DNA from: Acanthosepion pharaonis
Lineage: Eukaryota > Mollusca > Cephalopoda > Sepiida > Sepiidae
NCBI GenBank assembly: GCA_903632075.3
Contig: CAHIKZ030005492.1
Span: 1,577,001-1,641,000 of the forward strand
DNA length: 64,000 bases
Reading direction: 5' to 3'
Below the pieces are notes generated by a model. It made no database searches. It saw nothing but the letters and a program-made list of their open reading frames with translations, and was not told the DNA's origin. The translations under genes and the position numbers were made by a program. Positions 1 to 13,692 of the stretch are shown here, piece after piece. The stretch's first letter is position 1. Every line of letters begins with the position of its first letter.

Positions 1-409
1 CCCATATCAATATATATTTTAGTTGATGCTTTTATGGTTATGATTTTGTTCATCTATACACATATATTCATAAAAATGTGTATTAGAGAGTGAACATATT
101 TAGGACTGCATTGTGCGTGTGCACATATTACATACAATCTTTTTATGTGTCCATAAGTTTTTTTTCTTTTTATAGGAATACATGTATCTAGATAGAAAAG
201 AGATAAATTGACTTTGTGTGTTGACTTGAGTAACTTACGTCTATTTTGTAGTTGATTGGTATGATAAAAAAATAAAGTCTAGGCATCAGAGAAAAGAATT
301 TTTACAAAGAAACAAACATTTTGATGGCAAACTCTGTAGAGACATTAGCAGAGCAATTGATGACTAGACTAGCTTTTCTCAATCCTCCCACACATCTTGA
401 TTGTATTTC

Positions 410-476
<67 letters not shown>

Positions 477-1060
477 GATGACAGAGGAAATATTCTTTAA
501 AAAGTTTCTATACTTTTTTCCTTCCAAACTTTTAACACACAAGTATATGGTTTCTCAAAAAGAGAACCCCAACCAACCCTATTTATACTTTCTTTGGTCT
601 ACAAGATTCTCAAAGATAGAAAAGAAAGACATAGCTATACTTCATTCACCACTGCTTTCACATCATCAATAAGAATAAATTGATCTTGTAATGTATTCTT
701 CAAAAGTCCAAAAGAGACCAAAATTAGTAGGGTTCAAGTGTGGACTGTTTGTTGAAGAGTTGAGAAATAAACTTACAAATCGTTCCTCTATCTTTAGCTC
801 AGATTATGCTACTGACTTAATTTGTTTTGTTCTTTTATGATGTTATGCGGAAAAAATCTGAGTCAGACCAAAAAGTATTTAAAAAAAAACAATTCTGATA
901 TTTGACAAATTGGTTAGATCTTAGGAAGTTGATAACTTTTCAACACCCCTTCATAGAGCTGGCTGCTGTAAATAAAGATGTTTAAGGCCACAAACCTCAA
1001 AAAACAGAAGGGAATTTAAAAGAATGAAGTATGGTTGTAAAATTTATTCCGAATATTTTT
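1..1060. other. AT-rich intergenic DNA
   Basis: No coding signal apart from translations through the (TA)n(GA)n microsatellite at 412-477. Nothing else was recognised. Confidence 0.6.
412..477. repeat. (TA)n(GA)n microsatellite
   Basis: About 20 TA units run directly into about 13 GA units. The open reading frame across it is an artefact of the repeat. Confidence 0.97.
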
Positions 1061-1180
1061 TTTTTATGTCCCTTCAAGACTCTTCACAATTTCCTATCCT
1101 TTGTAACTCTAAGCAAAATCTGTTCCCATTACTATCCCTTCCAGTCTCTGCTATCCATTTACACAAGCTTGTTACAATAA
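1061..1180 (-). mobile_element. LINE family A, 3' end fragment
   Basis: The segment matches the fragments at 4085, 43440 and 49275. All share, on the plus strand, a block reading roughly tgtcccttcag, then cacaatttcctgtcctttg, then ccatccatttacacaagctt. On the minus strand the better copies encode a C-terminal motif like ATKDRKLWRAMITNILKGHGT. This copy is short and decayed. Confidence 0.65.
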
Positions 1181-1542
1181 AGATTTAATTAAAAAATGAG
1201 ATAATCTACAAGAAAGTGACATGGTGAATATATTTTAAGACCCTACCAAGGCAATAAAGTTATCAGGCTTTCAGGCAGTTTAACTCATTAAAACAAATGA
1301 AAATATTAATTGAAAAAGTAAAGATAAAAAAAGAAGAATGTTATTTCTTGTCTAAAATAAATAATGGTCATAAAATCATAACAATTGTAATTTTATCTTT
1401 AAATATATATAAAGGTTAGATGCCAGACATAGTGAGAAGAGATCAATAAGTTTGTAGTCTGAAAGTTATTAACTGAATTTTAATAAAAAAAATATTCTAT
1501 ATTGTTTTAAAAAAGTCTATAAGAAAGTGGAAAATGTTTTTT

Positions 1543-2080
1543 GTGTAACATGTCTTGTCCTTTAGAACTTCATTGGACTAAAGTGATGTTTATGTTGTGA
1601 TTACACATGCACACTGCACTAAAGTGATGTTTACATTGATGTGATTACACAAGCGCATGAAAGAGAGGGGAGGCTAAAATTGAAAATTAAATTTTTTTTT
1701 TTTAGTTGCTCACTGAAATGAGTGACTATAATTTTAATTCAAAAAATGCTACTTTAATTAAAAGAGAAATAATTTACCAAGACCAAAATGTATAGAAAGT
1801 GCTTTAATCACTAAATCATTCACAGTAAATTTACATTCAGGTTCTTCTGAAATTTCACCTTTCTTGGCAGGTCTTTTATTATCACAATTTAGGATATTTA
1901 ATAAAAAGTGATAAAAACAAACAAAAAGAGACAAAATGAAATCAGATAAACTATATACCCAAACACATACTTTTTTAAAAATTAAAAATTTCAGTGTCCC
2001 CTTCATGTGCAGATGTAATCACATCAATGTAAACATCACTTCAATCTGATGAAGTCATAAAGGACAAAATGCGTTACACG
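1543..2080. mobile_element. Foldback (inverted-repeat) element
   Basis: The arm at about 1543-1665 contains tgtcctttagaacttcat and aagtgatgtttacattgatg. It is the reverse complement of the arm at about 2000-2080, with scattered mismatches. The first arm also carries a short tandem duplication of the aaagtgatgttta block. The inside (1690-1990) resembles part of the repeat at 17440-17620. A non-autonomous DNA transposon or foldback element is likely. No transposase is seen. Confidence 0.6.
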
Positions 2081-2089
2081 TAAAAAATT

Positions 2090-4080
2090 TTTCAACTTTG
2101 CATTAAGAAGGAAAGAAAAAAAAATTTCTTGTGAAAACATATATGCAGTTATTAGACCATGGACTTAAGTGTATATATTAAGATAGATCAAACCTTTTCT
2201 TTCATATCAAGAAATCTGAATGCATAGAACATTTTTCTTTTCAATTTAAGCTTCAGATATATTATGATAATATTTATTTTCCAAAATTTATCATCTCCAG
2301 TAGGAAGGAAAATTTTTTTTTTCTTATTCTAAGTAATTTTATCTTTTGCACTCTTCTCTTCTACACTGATACTTTTATATGATTGATTAAATTGTATCCA
2401 GTAAAGAGTGTAACAGCTGTTATTATTTTCTGAAGGTCAGTTACAGGATCTTGGTTTGTTCAAGGGCTCACACTCCCAATCTCTTCTCTCTGAGACATTG
2501 TGTTATATCAGCAACAAAACATTTTTTTATCAAGATATCTAGGAAGAGAACAGTACAGGGAGTAAAAAATTCATGCTTTTTCAAGGACATTAATACTAAG
2601 TGAATGCAAACAATCTGAGTTGAACATGATTTAACAATTTTGTTTTCTGTGCTAATAAACATTATAGTACACTTCACTCTCCCATTTAGTATATACACAG
2701 AATGTAGGGAGAGATGGATTATACTGATATTTGATCAATTATGATTGTCTTTGATTCCCTTCCACAAAATATTTACAAAAAGAATTACTTTGAAAATAAT
2801 TCAAAAAGAAAACTATCATTTTTTGGTAACCAATTACCAGTTTAACATACATTCTTTGCAAGTTATATTTTTCTTTAAATTCCTATATTTTACTAATGGA
2901 AAAGGTAGAAAACATTAACATTTGAACTAAAAAGAGTAGATGCCACTACCAGAAGCAGATAAAAAGTAAAATAAAATATGAAATTAATTAAATGCAGAAA
3001 TCAATGCTAAGCCACATCATTGTTTTTGCCTTTTATGAAAATATATAAAAATTTAATTTATATGACCTCAAAAGCCACATTTAAAAAGAAATTCAATAAT
3101 AAACCCTTCACTTCCCAGACCATTATCACCAACAATATTTTATTTTCAGTGTTTAAACTTCTCGGATCAATAAAGACTTATGATTTACACCAGTACTAAT
3201 GCCTGCTTTAATATTAAGCTTAAATGTAAGCATTAAAGAAACCACAAATGATGAATGTGGCTACCTTATAAACTTTTCTTAATGACTGCAAGAATTTAAA
3301 ATACCTTTGTGCAATAGAATTTTTGTTTGAACAACTTATATTCTTTTCTCATGGATTATAAACCTGACAATGCTTAAAGAATAGATCAGTTTAATTTTTG
3401 TAGTAATAAAAATCATAAACACAAAGGAGTCCAGTTGTCCAAAAAAAAAAAAAAAGAAAATTGGATTCTTCTCAAAATTATGAACAACATAATATTTACT
3501 TTCTTTGGACTTTTAATTTCTGAGTTTCTATCACTACAAAATGGTAAACATTACTATTACATCATTATTACTGCAATGAGTTCAGTCTTGTGTATTGAAC
3601 ATGTGGGCTATGCACCATATTGAGGTAAGTTTAATTTCAACTCCCTAAATTCCAGGTTTTATAAAGACTACATTAAAAGTTTGAGAACTTTTAATCTAAT
3701 ATAAAATAAATATATAGAAATATATTACACAAATGTAGCTCCAATAACATTTTAACACTACATGAAAAGTTCAATAGTAAAGCATTAAGTGGGACAAATT
3801 CTAAATAACTTCAAACATCAGATTGGTGAGGCTTTTTGTCACAGAAGAAAGAAAAAGGATAAGAAATTTCCTTTGAGCATTCAAATTTTAGAAATTCTGT
3901 ACAATTATATGCAGTAAACTCCAATAATTAGAATAATAAAATAATAATTAGAATATAAAATCATGATTTCCAATAAAGTAATATGCACATGTATGTTATA
4001 TGCAGGTACAAAATTATTAAAGTTTACAGTGAATTAATTATTATATACTACTAATATGCTAATAGTTTTATTTAGGTAGA
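2090..4080. other. AT-rich intergenic DNA
   Basis: I see no coding or RNA features here. Only simple A/T runs and short non-coding reading frames are present. Confidence 0.55.
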
Positions 4081-4084
4081 CTTC

Positions 4085-4580
4085 CTTCTATGTGCCGTGT
4101 CCCTTCAGTATGTTGGTAATCATAGCTCTCCACAATTTCCTGTCCTTTGTAGCTCTTAATAAATTTTATCTTTTTGTTATTTCTTCTAAACTTTGCCCTG
4201 CCATCCATTTACACAAGCTCGCTAAGTAGCTTATGCATTATTTTCCTCTTTCACTCTTGCTTCAATCTGTTCTCTTTCCTCATTACCCACCCTAGAAATT
4301 TCAATTGTCTCTTTCTAATAAGTATTTGTGTCCTTTTTGTTTCCATTTTCTATAAAACTTTGTCATTGCTCACATGTCTGGTCCATGGTATTCTCAGCAT
4401 CTTTTTGTAGAACCACATTTGTTACATCCCATCTCTTCATCTGTAAGGAGATTGTCCAGTAGTCACTGACATATAGAAAGAACTGATATTATATAAGAGT
4501 TCAGTACTCTTTTCTTTGTTTCTAATGAAACTTTTCAATTTCTGAATATTTTGCTTAGCTAGACTACTGGTTAATAATGA
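4085..4580 (-). mobile_element. LINE family A, 3' fragment
   Basis: The minus-strand translation, with frameshifts and stops, reads IPWTRHVSNDKVL then KMETKRTQ then RKRQLKFLGWVMRKE, then a decayed ATKDRKLWRAM-like C-terminus ending in KGHGT. This is the region after the reverse transcriptase domain of a non-LTR retrotransposon. The element is 5'-truncated and inactive. The plus-strand reading frame over 4174-4410 is its shadow. Confidence 0.75.
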
Positions 4581-5306
4581 TTTGAAAACTCAATATAAGT
4601 AACTCCATAACTCAAGTGCAGAAAGGATTTACTTAAAAGGTTCATGAGCACATCTAAATAACAAACATATATTTTATACAGATATTATTAAATATTACTT
4701 CTTTGTTCATATCTTTAAGAAAGTAATATACATTATCTTTACATACTAAGACTCAAACACATATTTGTGCACATATATGATAATGTTTCATTTCCTTCTG
4801 CAATCTTGTTTTTATACCTTCACAATTTGTCGAAATTCTGTTTATATGATTATATATGACATTGCAGTATTATAAGAGAATCTGCTAAGAAATATGCATT
4901 TGGTATTTTCTTCTTTTTTTGAATAAAGAGAAAAGTTTGCTTTATACACACACCTTCAATAATATAACCACATATGAAATATTTATCTCAAGCCCTTAAA
5001 TTTTTAAAATATATTTAAATGTCAATCAACATCTTCTGATGCCTTGACCTTGATCCCTGTCCTTCACTTTATCCTTTTCCCAAATGCTCCTCTTTACTCT
5101 TACTTTCACCCTCTGTAACCCCTTGTGTGCAAATGGCACTCCCGCTTTGCTTGGGGTGATTTGCTTAAAAAAAAAAAAAAAAAAAAAAATAACTTTTCTA
5201 TATTCCACTGCATTTTACTCTTGAAAAAATGTTAATATGTATACTACACATGCAGAAAACTATGGTCTATGTTAAGTGAATTACTTATGAAATTCATATA
5301 ACTTAA

Positions 5307-5660
5307 TATACAGGGTTTTCCACAAAATCTTTAGACAATTTCAAAAAGTCATTATGAAAAACTTAGAAGTAGCAACTAAATTTTTGTTGCCTATTAATAT
5401 GTTATTAAAATTCTTCTAATGATATTAATAGTTTTATTAATGTTATGTTTTTATGTTTCAGACTGTAATTAAAGAATAACCAGAATTAAAGAACTGAATA
5501 TTGCTTAAATGTCCTTCATGCAATGAATGAGGCCTATACAGAAATTTATGAATTATTTGTATATAAACATCACTATTTACTTCAAATTATGTAAATATTT
5601 CAACAGTATCCAGTTTCCATTGTAATTTTAATCTAATGACTTTGTGGACACCCTGTATAT
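5307..5660. mobile_element. MITE with mariner-like inverted ends
   Basis: The left end reads tatacagggttttccacaaa. The right end, reverse complemented, reads atatacagggtgtccacaaa. The two ends match over about 28 bases with a few mismatches, and TA bases flank them. The 350-bp interior is non-coding. This is the structure of a Tc1/mariner-derived MITE. Confidence 0.78.
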
Positions 5661-7030
5661 ATGTTTTAATGTAGAGACTATCTTCACCTATAGCAGATTA
5701 GGAAACTGACATGACTTAAGAATTGCAGCCACTGTGCATTTTTCAAGCTGATACATACTCATGAATAACCCTTTCTGCATGAGGAGAGTGTACTTATAGT
5801 CACAATTTCTAGACTGGTTGCCAACCAAGGCACAGTTTGCACTGTTATTCAACCTATATGTTAGGAGAAGAGATGGGTTCATACATTTATCAAGGGTATT
5901 TTGCATGAAACTGAGGCTAGAAAATTAAGCTAGAATTTGAAAAGGTTGCTGATTTCTCTTTTTGAGCCATACATCCTTACATATATGCTTATATATTTGA
6001 ATAGCAGTTCTATATTTGTAAGATGATATTTTTATACCTACATAGAAATTATATATATATATAAAGAAGAAAACATACTCACCACAACACACCAGCAAAA
6101 TGTATACTTATAAAATTTAAAAGTGAGAGTAAAAGAAAAATTCTTATTGCAAATATGATTTCATGCTCCCTTTCATGATAGGATCAAAGTAAACATTTCA
6201 CTATTTTCCTCTTAAAAAATTCATTTTTGACAATTTAAAAATGAGTAAAGTAATTTCATTTTCAAAGCTGAAATAAAGTTTGCTAACACTTGTAAGTAGG
6301 CAACAGTTTCTGAAGACCAAGAAGTGAGGAGCTCATAAAAGGAAGACTCACACTCTCTTTCTCACAAATGAAATGAAATTTTTTTGCTTCTCACATAATT
6401 GAAAGCAAATACGTGTGCTTAAATTTGGTTTAAATTTTTGACAATTTGATAAAAAATATATCAATTTTAGCAAAATGTTCTCTGAGATGTTTGGGGAAAT
6501 TATTTTTAGACTCTAAGCAATACAACGATGTTGTTTGAAACAGAGTTTGCATAGCATTTATTTAGCCTTTGCCAATATTCTTTAGAATCAAGAAGGAAAG
6601 CACAATGGAAAAACACTACTTTCTATCTTTATAAACTTATAAGATTGTTTTTGAGGTTACATGCATATCTTTACAGTAATGAAACCTGATAATGAGAACT
6701 ACAATTAAGAGAAACAAATCTTCATATGTGTCAATGGTTTCTTTTATTTATAAAATTTCAGTTAACTTTAAAACTGAGAGAGAGAGAGAGAGAGAACTGG
6801 AGAAATATACTAGAAATCCCTTAAACTCGTGCACTGCAGTCAATCAAGCCTCTCTTCAAATTTTGAGGAGAGTTGATGTCAAAGATGGCACAGCAACACA
6901 GGCAGTGATTACAACTGACTTTCAGTGGCCACACTCTTTAATCCTAGGGCTGCAAGAGTAAGGTTGTAAGGACATCTGAGGATTCACAAATGAATGCATA
7001 GCATAAAGTCTTCTTTGGATTGGAGAGTTA
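5661..7030. other. AT-rich intergenic DNA
   Basis: Only a short (AG)n run at about 6775-6795 stands out. No gene is recognised. Confidence 0.5.
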
Positions 7031-7032
7031 TA

Positions 7033-7100
7033 ACATAGTGGTTATTAGCAGAGAAAGTGGGTTTGGCATGCAGGGTTCAAACATCAGCTGAGGTTATTTA
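7033..7100 (+). repeat. tRNA-derived SINE-like fragment
   Basis: The sequence tagtggttattagcagag resembles a pol III A box. About 35 bases later gcagggttcaaacatc resembles a B box. This spacing and wording is typical of the tRNA-like head of SINEs. No acceptor stem fold is evident, so it is not called as a functional tRNA. Confidence 0.5.
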
Positions 7101-8437
<1,337 letters not shown>

Positions 8438-8987
8438 AACAAATATCACAGACTTAGAAAAAGTTCTTTATGATTTATAAAATGAATTGTTTTAAGGTGA
8501 AGAAAACGAGTGGAGAAAAAGCAAATTGTCATAATATATCTATCAAATATGATATTAAACATAATATATCTTACTATGAATATCAATTTGAAAAAGAAAG
8601 GTACTCTTTAATCAAAATAGAAATATTCAGAAAAATGGTACAGATAAAGTGAGCCAGAAGTGTGTGTGTGTGTGTGTGGGGAAAGAACCATTTAAATTCT
8701 AAATATACAAATGAAAATATTAAGCAATTTGGTTAATTCATATTTTTTTAAATACAATCACTTCATTGAAATTGAATGTTGTTTCTTACAAAATTGGTCA
8801 GAATAATGAGATGCCATTTTTGCTTACATTATCTTCTGAAATACAAAGGAGAGAAGAGAATGAACAATTATAAAGTCAAATTTTGTTTGCTGTAAAAGAC
8901 AGAAAATACAGAGATTCTATGGAGTTAAATTATCAAAAATTATATCAAATGACTGAACTATAATGTTCATTATGAAATGAAGTTATA

Positions 8988-10021
8988 CACTGATGTGCTA
9001 AAAATCATGAGAGTACAGTATGTAAAGGTACTGGTAACACTATATTTTGACATCAGGAAATTCTCAGACCTATATCAGTTATGCTCTGACATCTGATGAG
9101 AACAACATGAATACCTGCTAGCCTGCTTATGACAAGGTAACATGAATTAAATGAATTCAAGAGGAGCATGCAATTACCAGACAGATGGGACATTATATTT
9201 CTGAAATTGTGGGTACATTTGAAATCCCTAAATTTACAGTGTCATGTATATACCAGAAATGCTTAATAGAAGCATTATCACCTACATTGGACAAAGCAGT
9301 GGCCAACTTAAGGATTGTGACCAAAGATATCAGACTAGAATTGTCTTTGGCAACAGACAAACTGGACTGACTCAAATTCATTCAATTCATCATTCTTTTG
9401 TGTCAGTGGTATATGGGAGCAGAAGACACAGCACCTCACCTGGGCTTGTGATGTCACTAATTGAACCCTGGAGGACTAGCGAGTTACGAGTTATGTTTCA
9501 AGTTTCTGGAAGGGTTCAGATGTGGCATTGACCCCAGATGTTAACAAGTCACTGTACAGGCTGGTAATGGTCCCATAATAGTGTGCAGTTTGTTCACATA
9601 GCATGGGTTTGGTCTGCTGGTCCATCAAAACACATCATTGACTGCTATGTTACACTGCTTTATGACTATTTGCATCTAGTCATGGACTTTATTTATTTCA
9701 ACAATGAAGGATTATTCCAGCAGGATAATGCAACTTGTCATCAGATTCAAATAGCCCAGAATTAGTTTTAGAGGCATTCTGGAGGTTTCTGATTAATGGT
9801 TTGTTCACCATTCATGGAACATGGTGGAGGAGTTTATTTGCACACAAGATTGTACACTTACAAATATCAGGGAACTATGAACATCTATCAAAACATCAAA
9901 CGACTTTTGTAGAGATGTTGAGCTAACTTGTGGAATTGATGTCACTTCAAGTTGTTTTGACAGGATACAGTGGTCTGACAGAATACTAGGCACATATCTC
10001 ATCACTTTTAGCATTTCAGTG
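8988..10021 (+). mobile_element. Tc1-like DNA transposon, decayed, with terminal inverted repeats
   Basis: The left end cactgatgtgctaaaaatca matches the right end, which read in reverse is cactgaaatgctaaaagtga. Element length is 1034 bp. Plus-strand pieces in several frames resemble a Tc1 transposase. FVHIAWVWSAGP and GLFQQDNATCH match the region around the second catalytic Asp. SPELVLEAFWRF corresponds to the usual SPDLNPIEHVWD block before the last acidic residue. Stops and frameshifts break the gene, so it is inactive. The flanking TA on the left is clear (8986-8987) but the right one is lost. Confidence 0.85.
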
Positions 10022-12499
10022 AATATGCATCTTTAACACTAAAAATGCAAGTGATATCAGATTCTTATTTCTCCTAAAAAGATTGTGGCATACACATCAA
10101 GTAGACAATTAAAATATAGTTATGAACTTAATAATTTCCCGTCATTAAGAAATTCAGCTGTTTCTTTAAAGCAACCTAATATTTAACCATTTTGTACTCA
10201 TATAAACCAAATGTAACCTATACCAGCATTTGAAGAAGATAGAAAATTGAAAGAAAAAAAATTACCTCAAAATTAAGGCAGGGCCAAACAATTATTGCAT
10301 TCTGTAAAAATGTTTTCACATTTTGTACACATCAATTAATGACATGCAATCTGACCATTTTTCTACTGTTTAGTACTTCAATCTTGTATATGTATGATTG
10401 GATGACCTAATAGCTTAAAAGTTTTGTAGACATTTTAAGAAACAAAACAAACACTGATCAGAATATACCAGATAGAAAGATATAAAACTAAATGATATAT
10501 CTTCAGCTAAGCATGCATTATGTTTTAATTGGCAGAGATCTCTGATCATCATCAGTTGTCACCATGAAAATTATAGCCACACAAAACACATGAGACAAGA
10601 ACATAGACAGCTATGAAAGAATCATGTTTGAATAAAGAAGTCATTTTTTGATAGAGAAATCCACATTATCTATAAATGAATAATGATGAAGATAATACAT
10701 GTGTTTGTGCTTAGATATTTTCAGCTAAATTCAAAATACTTATTCACAATGTTTGACAGCTTTTTAAACCAAAGTTAAAATAAATTTAGCAAAGAAAAAA
10801 AAAATTTGTTGAACTTTAATTTAAAATCATATTTACTTTAATCAATTTTTGACTAATGCTAGTTTATTTCTTTACTTTTTTTTAGAATTAACACAAATAG
10901 CATTATAGATCAAGTCATGCTAAAAAAATAGAATTAGTTTTTAGTTTTTTTTTTTTTTTTTTTAACCGTAATATATAAATTGAATAATACTAAAAAAAGG
11001 AGAAATTAAAATCAATGTTAACCAGAGAGAGCATGTAGATAAACTATGTATCCAGGTACATAAAATATCTCAGATATTAAAACTGATCTCTGCCCAGAAT
11101 TAGCGGGATTACAATTTAGTTATTATTTTGAACCCATATTGAGGTAATGAAAGTGGTTATAAAATAATTGTCTTTCCATGACTATCACTTTCAATTAAAA
11201 AAGCGATTTAACATTTGAATGATTACTTAAAAAAATAAAAAAGCTGAATAAACCAATGATTGTAATCATTTCCATTCTTGCATATCCAAAGAGTTAATTT
11301 CTTGAACAGAATATCTACTAAATTAGGATTTTGAATTACATCTTTCTAGAGAAACAAATCATTTTTAATCAAAATGTTTCAATAAATATCTGCTTTAATA
11401 TTCTGTAAAAATAAAATAAAATTTTATATATCTTGTCTGTCTTTACTCATTTATATGCAAAAGTTTAACAAGAAAACAGTAAGAATAATTAAAAATGTCT
11501 AGTCAGACTTGTCAATCACTGAAAAAATACTGGAAAACTTAAATATCAGTATCACAACACTAATAGCTTCAGGAGTTCAATGTTTTTCTGACAATTTTCA
11601 TGGCAACATATATTTTTTAGCACAAGGAATAAGCAAGCCACATAGCAAATAGAGCTCAAAATTTATGATAAACATGCAAAAAAATATCTTATAAAGATTG
11701 AAATTTTTCCTAACTGTTATCATAGCATTTGAAATGTAAGATGACTTTTGTTAATAGAAGTAATGTTTTTTCAGCTTTCTGGTTACTTGCAATGTATAAT
11801 TAAAAAAATTGCAAAGACATAAGTTTTGATTATAAAGAATTTCTGGTGATGATTTTTTCAAAAGCATTTCATTAAAAAAATATAGAAGAAACCATTTTTT
11901 AAACTTTTAAATTAACTCAGATTTCTTAAAAGCTTTGGCCACTTGCCTTTTGTAGATTTTGCAACTATTCCTAATATTTTTGCCATGAATATTGCTTGTT
12001 ATTTAAGCAATAAATGAAAATCAATTTTGGGGGGCAAGAGTATCATTCTGTTACAATGTTGATAACAATATCCAAAAAGCTCTTAGATAAAAGTTTATAT
12101 TTAAAAGACCACAAATATTGGTAATAATAATTTAGGAATAGAATTCAGTTCTTCCACATACTACACAAGCGAGACTCAACATGACAGCATAGAGAAAAGT
12201 AATATTAATAATGCAAGGAATATCTGAGCTAAAAGTTAGTTTTACAGTCATTTTTGTTGAATGCATCTCACAAAACAAACTTTTCAATATTTGTATGTTG
12301 GAATATGGTCCCTTTTATGAGATTTGTAGCAGTTTTGATTTTTGTAGTGATTGGTATAAAGATCCTTTTCCTTTGTGTATACACACATACATACATACAA
12401 ATTATTTCATAAGCATTTTAAATATTTTATGAACATTTTAAAATGTCACCTGTGGTGAAAGATATTGCAGGTTGTTTCGTTTACTACTAATAATAGCGT
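10022..12499. other. AT-rich intergenic DNA
   Basis: No gene, RNA or clear repeat is recognised apart from A/T runs such as poly-T at about 10946-10963. Confidence 0.5.
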
Positions 12500-13448
12500 C
12501 AAGTATTTTGAGTTCTTTACAGAGTGTATATGCTGTATAGTATTTTGATATTATTGATTAATATGAGTATGAATTGCACTAAGTTTTAACAAGTGACACA
12601 TTAACCTACAAGAAAGTGTGGTGCTTGTGAGCAACATAAGAATTTAATGTTTTGTAATTATTGGTATTAGAGAAGCAATCTCCCAAAGGACATAAGAATT
12701 CATAAACATTGTTGTTACCAAGTTATTATAGAAAAGAAACAACTCACATTAAGTGTTTAACAAAGGAGATGCCATTTTAAAATGTGTATAAAATCTCTCC
12801 CTCTACCTCTCACACACACACACACATATATATGTTATACATACATACTTGCAAAAGTTGCATTTAAACATTATTGATATTTGTGGGTTTATTCAGATTA
12901 ATGCTAACTAAAATGATTACAGAAAATGCTTATCAAAAGCAAACAAAACTGAAATAGATCAGGATATCGGTCTGAATGAACTCACAAGTAGCTAGTGTGC
13001 AACTTTTGCCATAAATAATCAGCAGTGCTATTGTGAGCATATAATACTCTGACAAACATAGAAAAGATATGGAATATATGAGCATAATGAATAATGTTGA
13101 GGGTGGGAAGAAGGAGAAATTTAGCAAACTGAGTCACAAAATATAAAGCTGTGTTTATGTACATTTTTTTTTCAAGTATTATCAAAAATTCCAAGTCATA
13201 AATGAAAATTGGTTTTAATCTCTCAAATTAAAACAAAGACTGAGAGCTCATTGGAAGAGGATAAGGAAACATAAAGCTTTGGTGGTGTATGTATATATAT
13301 ATATATATATATATAAAAGAGTTCTTGAGGAAAAATAGGAAGGAAGCAAAAGTCTGTGGCTGATGAGGTGATTTCCAAAAATGGAAGAAAAAAAAAAAAG
13401 TAAGAAATAATTGTCCATTGTTCCCAGTTTTAGAATAATGAACCATCA
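12500..13448 (-). other. Probable RIC1 3' UTR region (end not determined)
   Basis: The region just downstream of the RIC1 stop has no coding signal. It holds a (TA)n run and AT-rich sequence. A minus-strand AATAAA lies near 12888-12893 and could be a polyadenylation signal, but such hexamers are common by chance here. The true 3' end cannot be placed without transcripts. Confidence 0.3.
13291..13315. repeat. (TA)n microsatellite
   Basis: About 12 TA units in the presumed RIC1 3' UTR. Confidence 0.9.
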
Positions 13449-13692
13449 TCAAGATAAAACACAGTCATTGTTTTTTTCTTCTTTATCTATCAATGGTTCA
13501 GCACAGTTTTGGTCAATGCTCTCGGTCCGTATTGTTTGAGCAACAGGTGAGATAGCTGATGATTCTGTTTCTTCCGGACTGTCCTCCACAGGCAATATTG
13601 TCAGTTTAGCAACAGTTGGTGCCAGATCCACCACTTTATCAAGTACCTGAATCTGGCCACGGATAGAGCGGAAGAATGCTTTATAACCAACA
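13449..13692 (-). CDS. RIC1: RIC1 last exon with stop codon
   Basis: This 244-nt exon starts after a ctattttcag acceptor. Its first base completes the Cys of LWAETEC, and it encodes 80 further residues before a TGA at 13449-13451. It opens with VGYKAFFRSIRGQIQVLDKV, matching the remembered vertebrate PGYKPFLNIIKPQLQKL. The exon then turns into a polar, Glu- and Thr-rich tail (PVEDSPEETESSAISP) that is probably disordered. It ends in DCVLS; vertebrate RIC1 is recalled to end in a similar DCSVS. No further splice is needed. The 3' UTR must follow below 13449, where a (TA)n run lies at about 13291-13315. Confidence 0.9.

Noticed and set aside
397..672. Reading frame with Tyr-Ile and Arg-Glu runs.
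   Set aside because: Translation of a TA/GA microsatellite.
6692..6961. Possible exon in the plus-strand frame ending LILGLQE.
   Set aside because: The frame crosses an AG repeat, has no clear splice sites and no recognised similarity.
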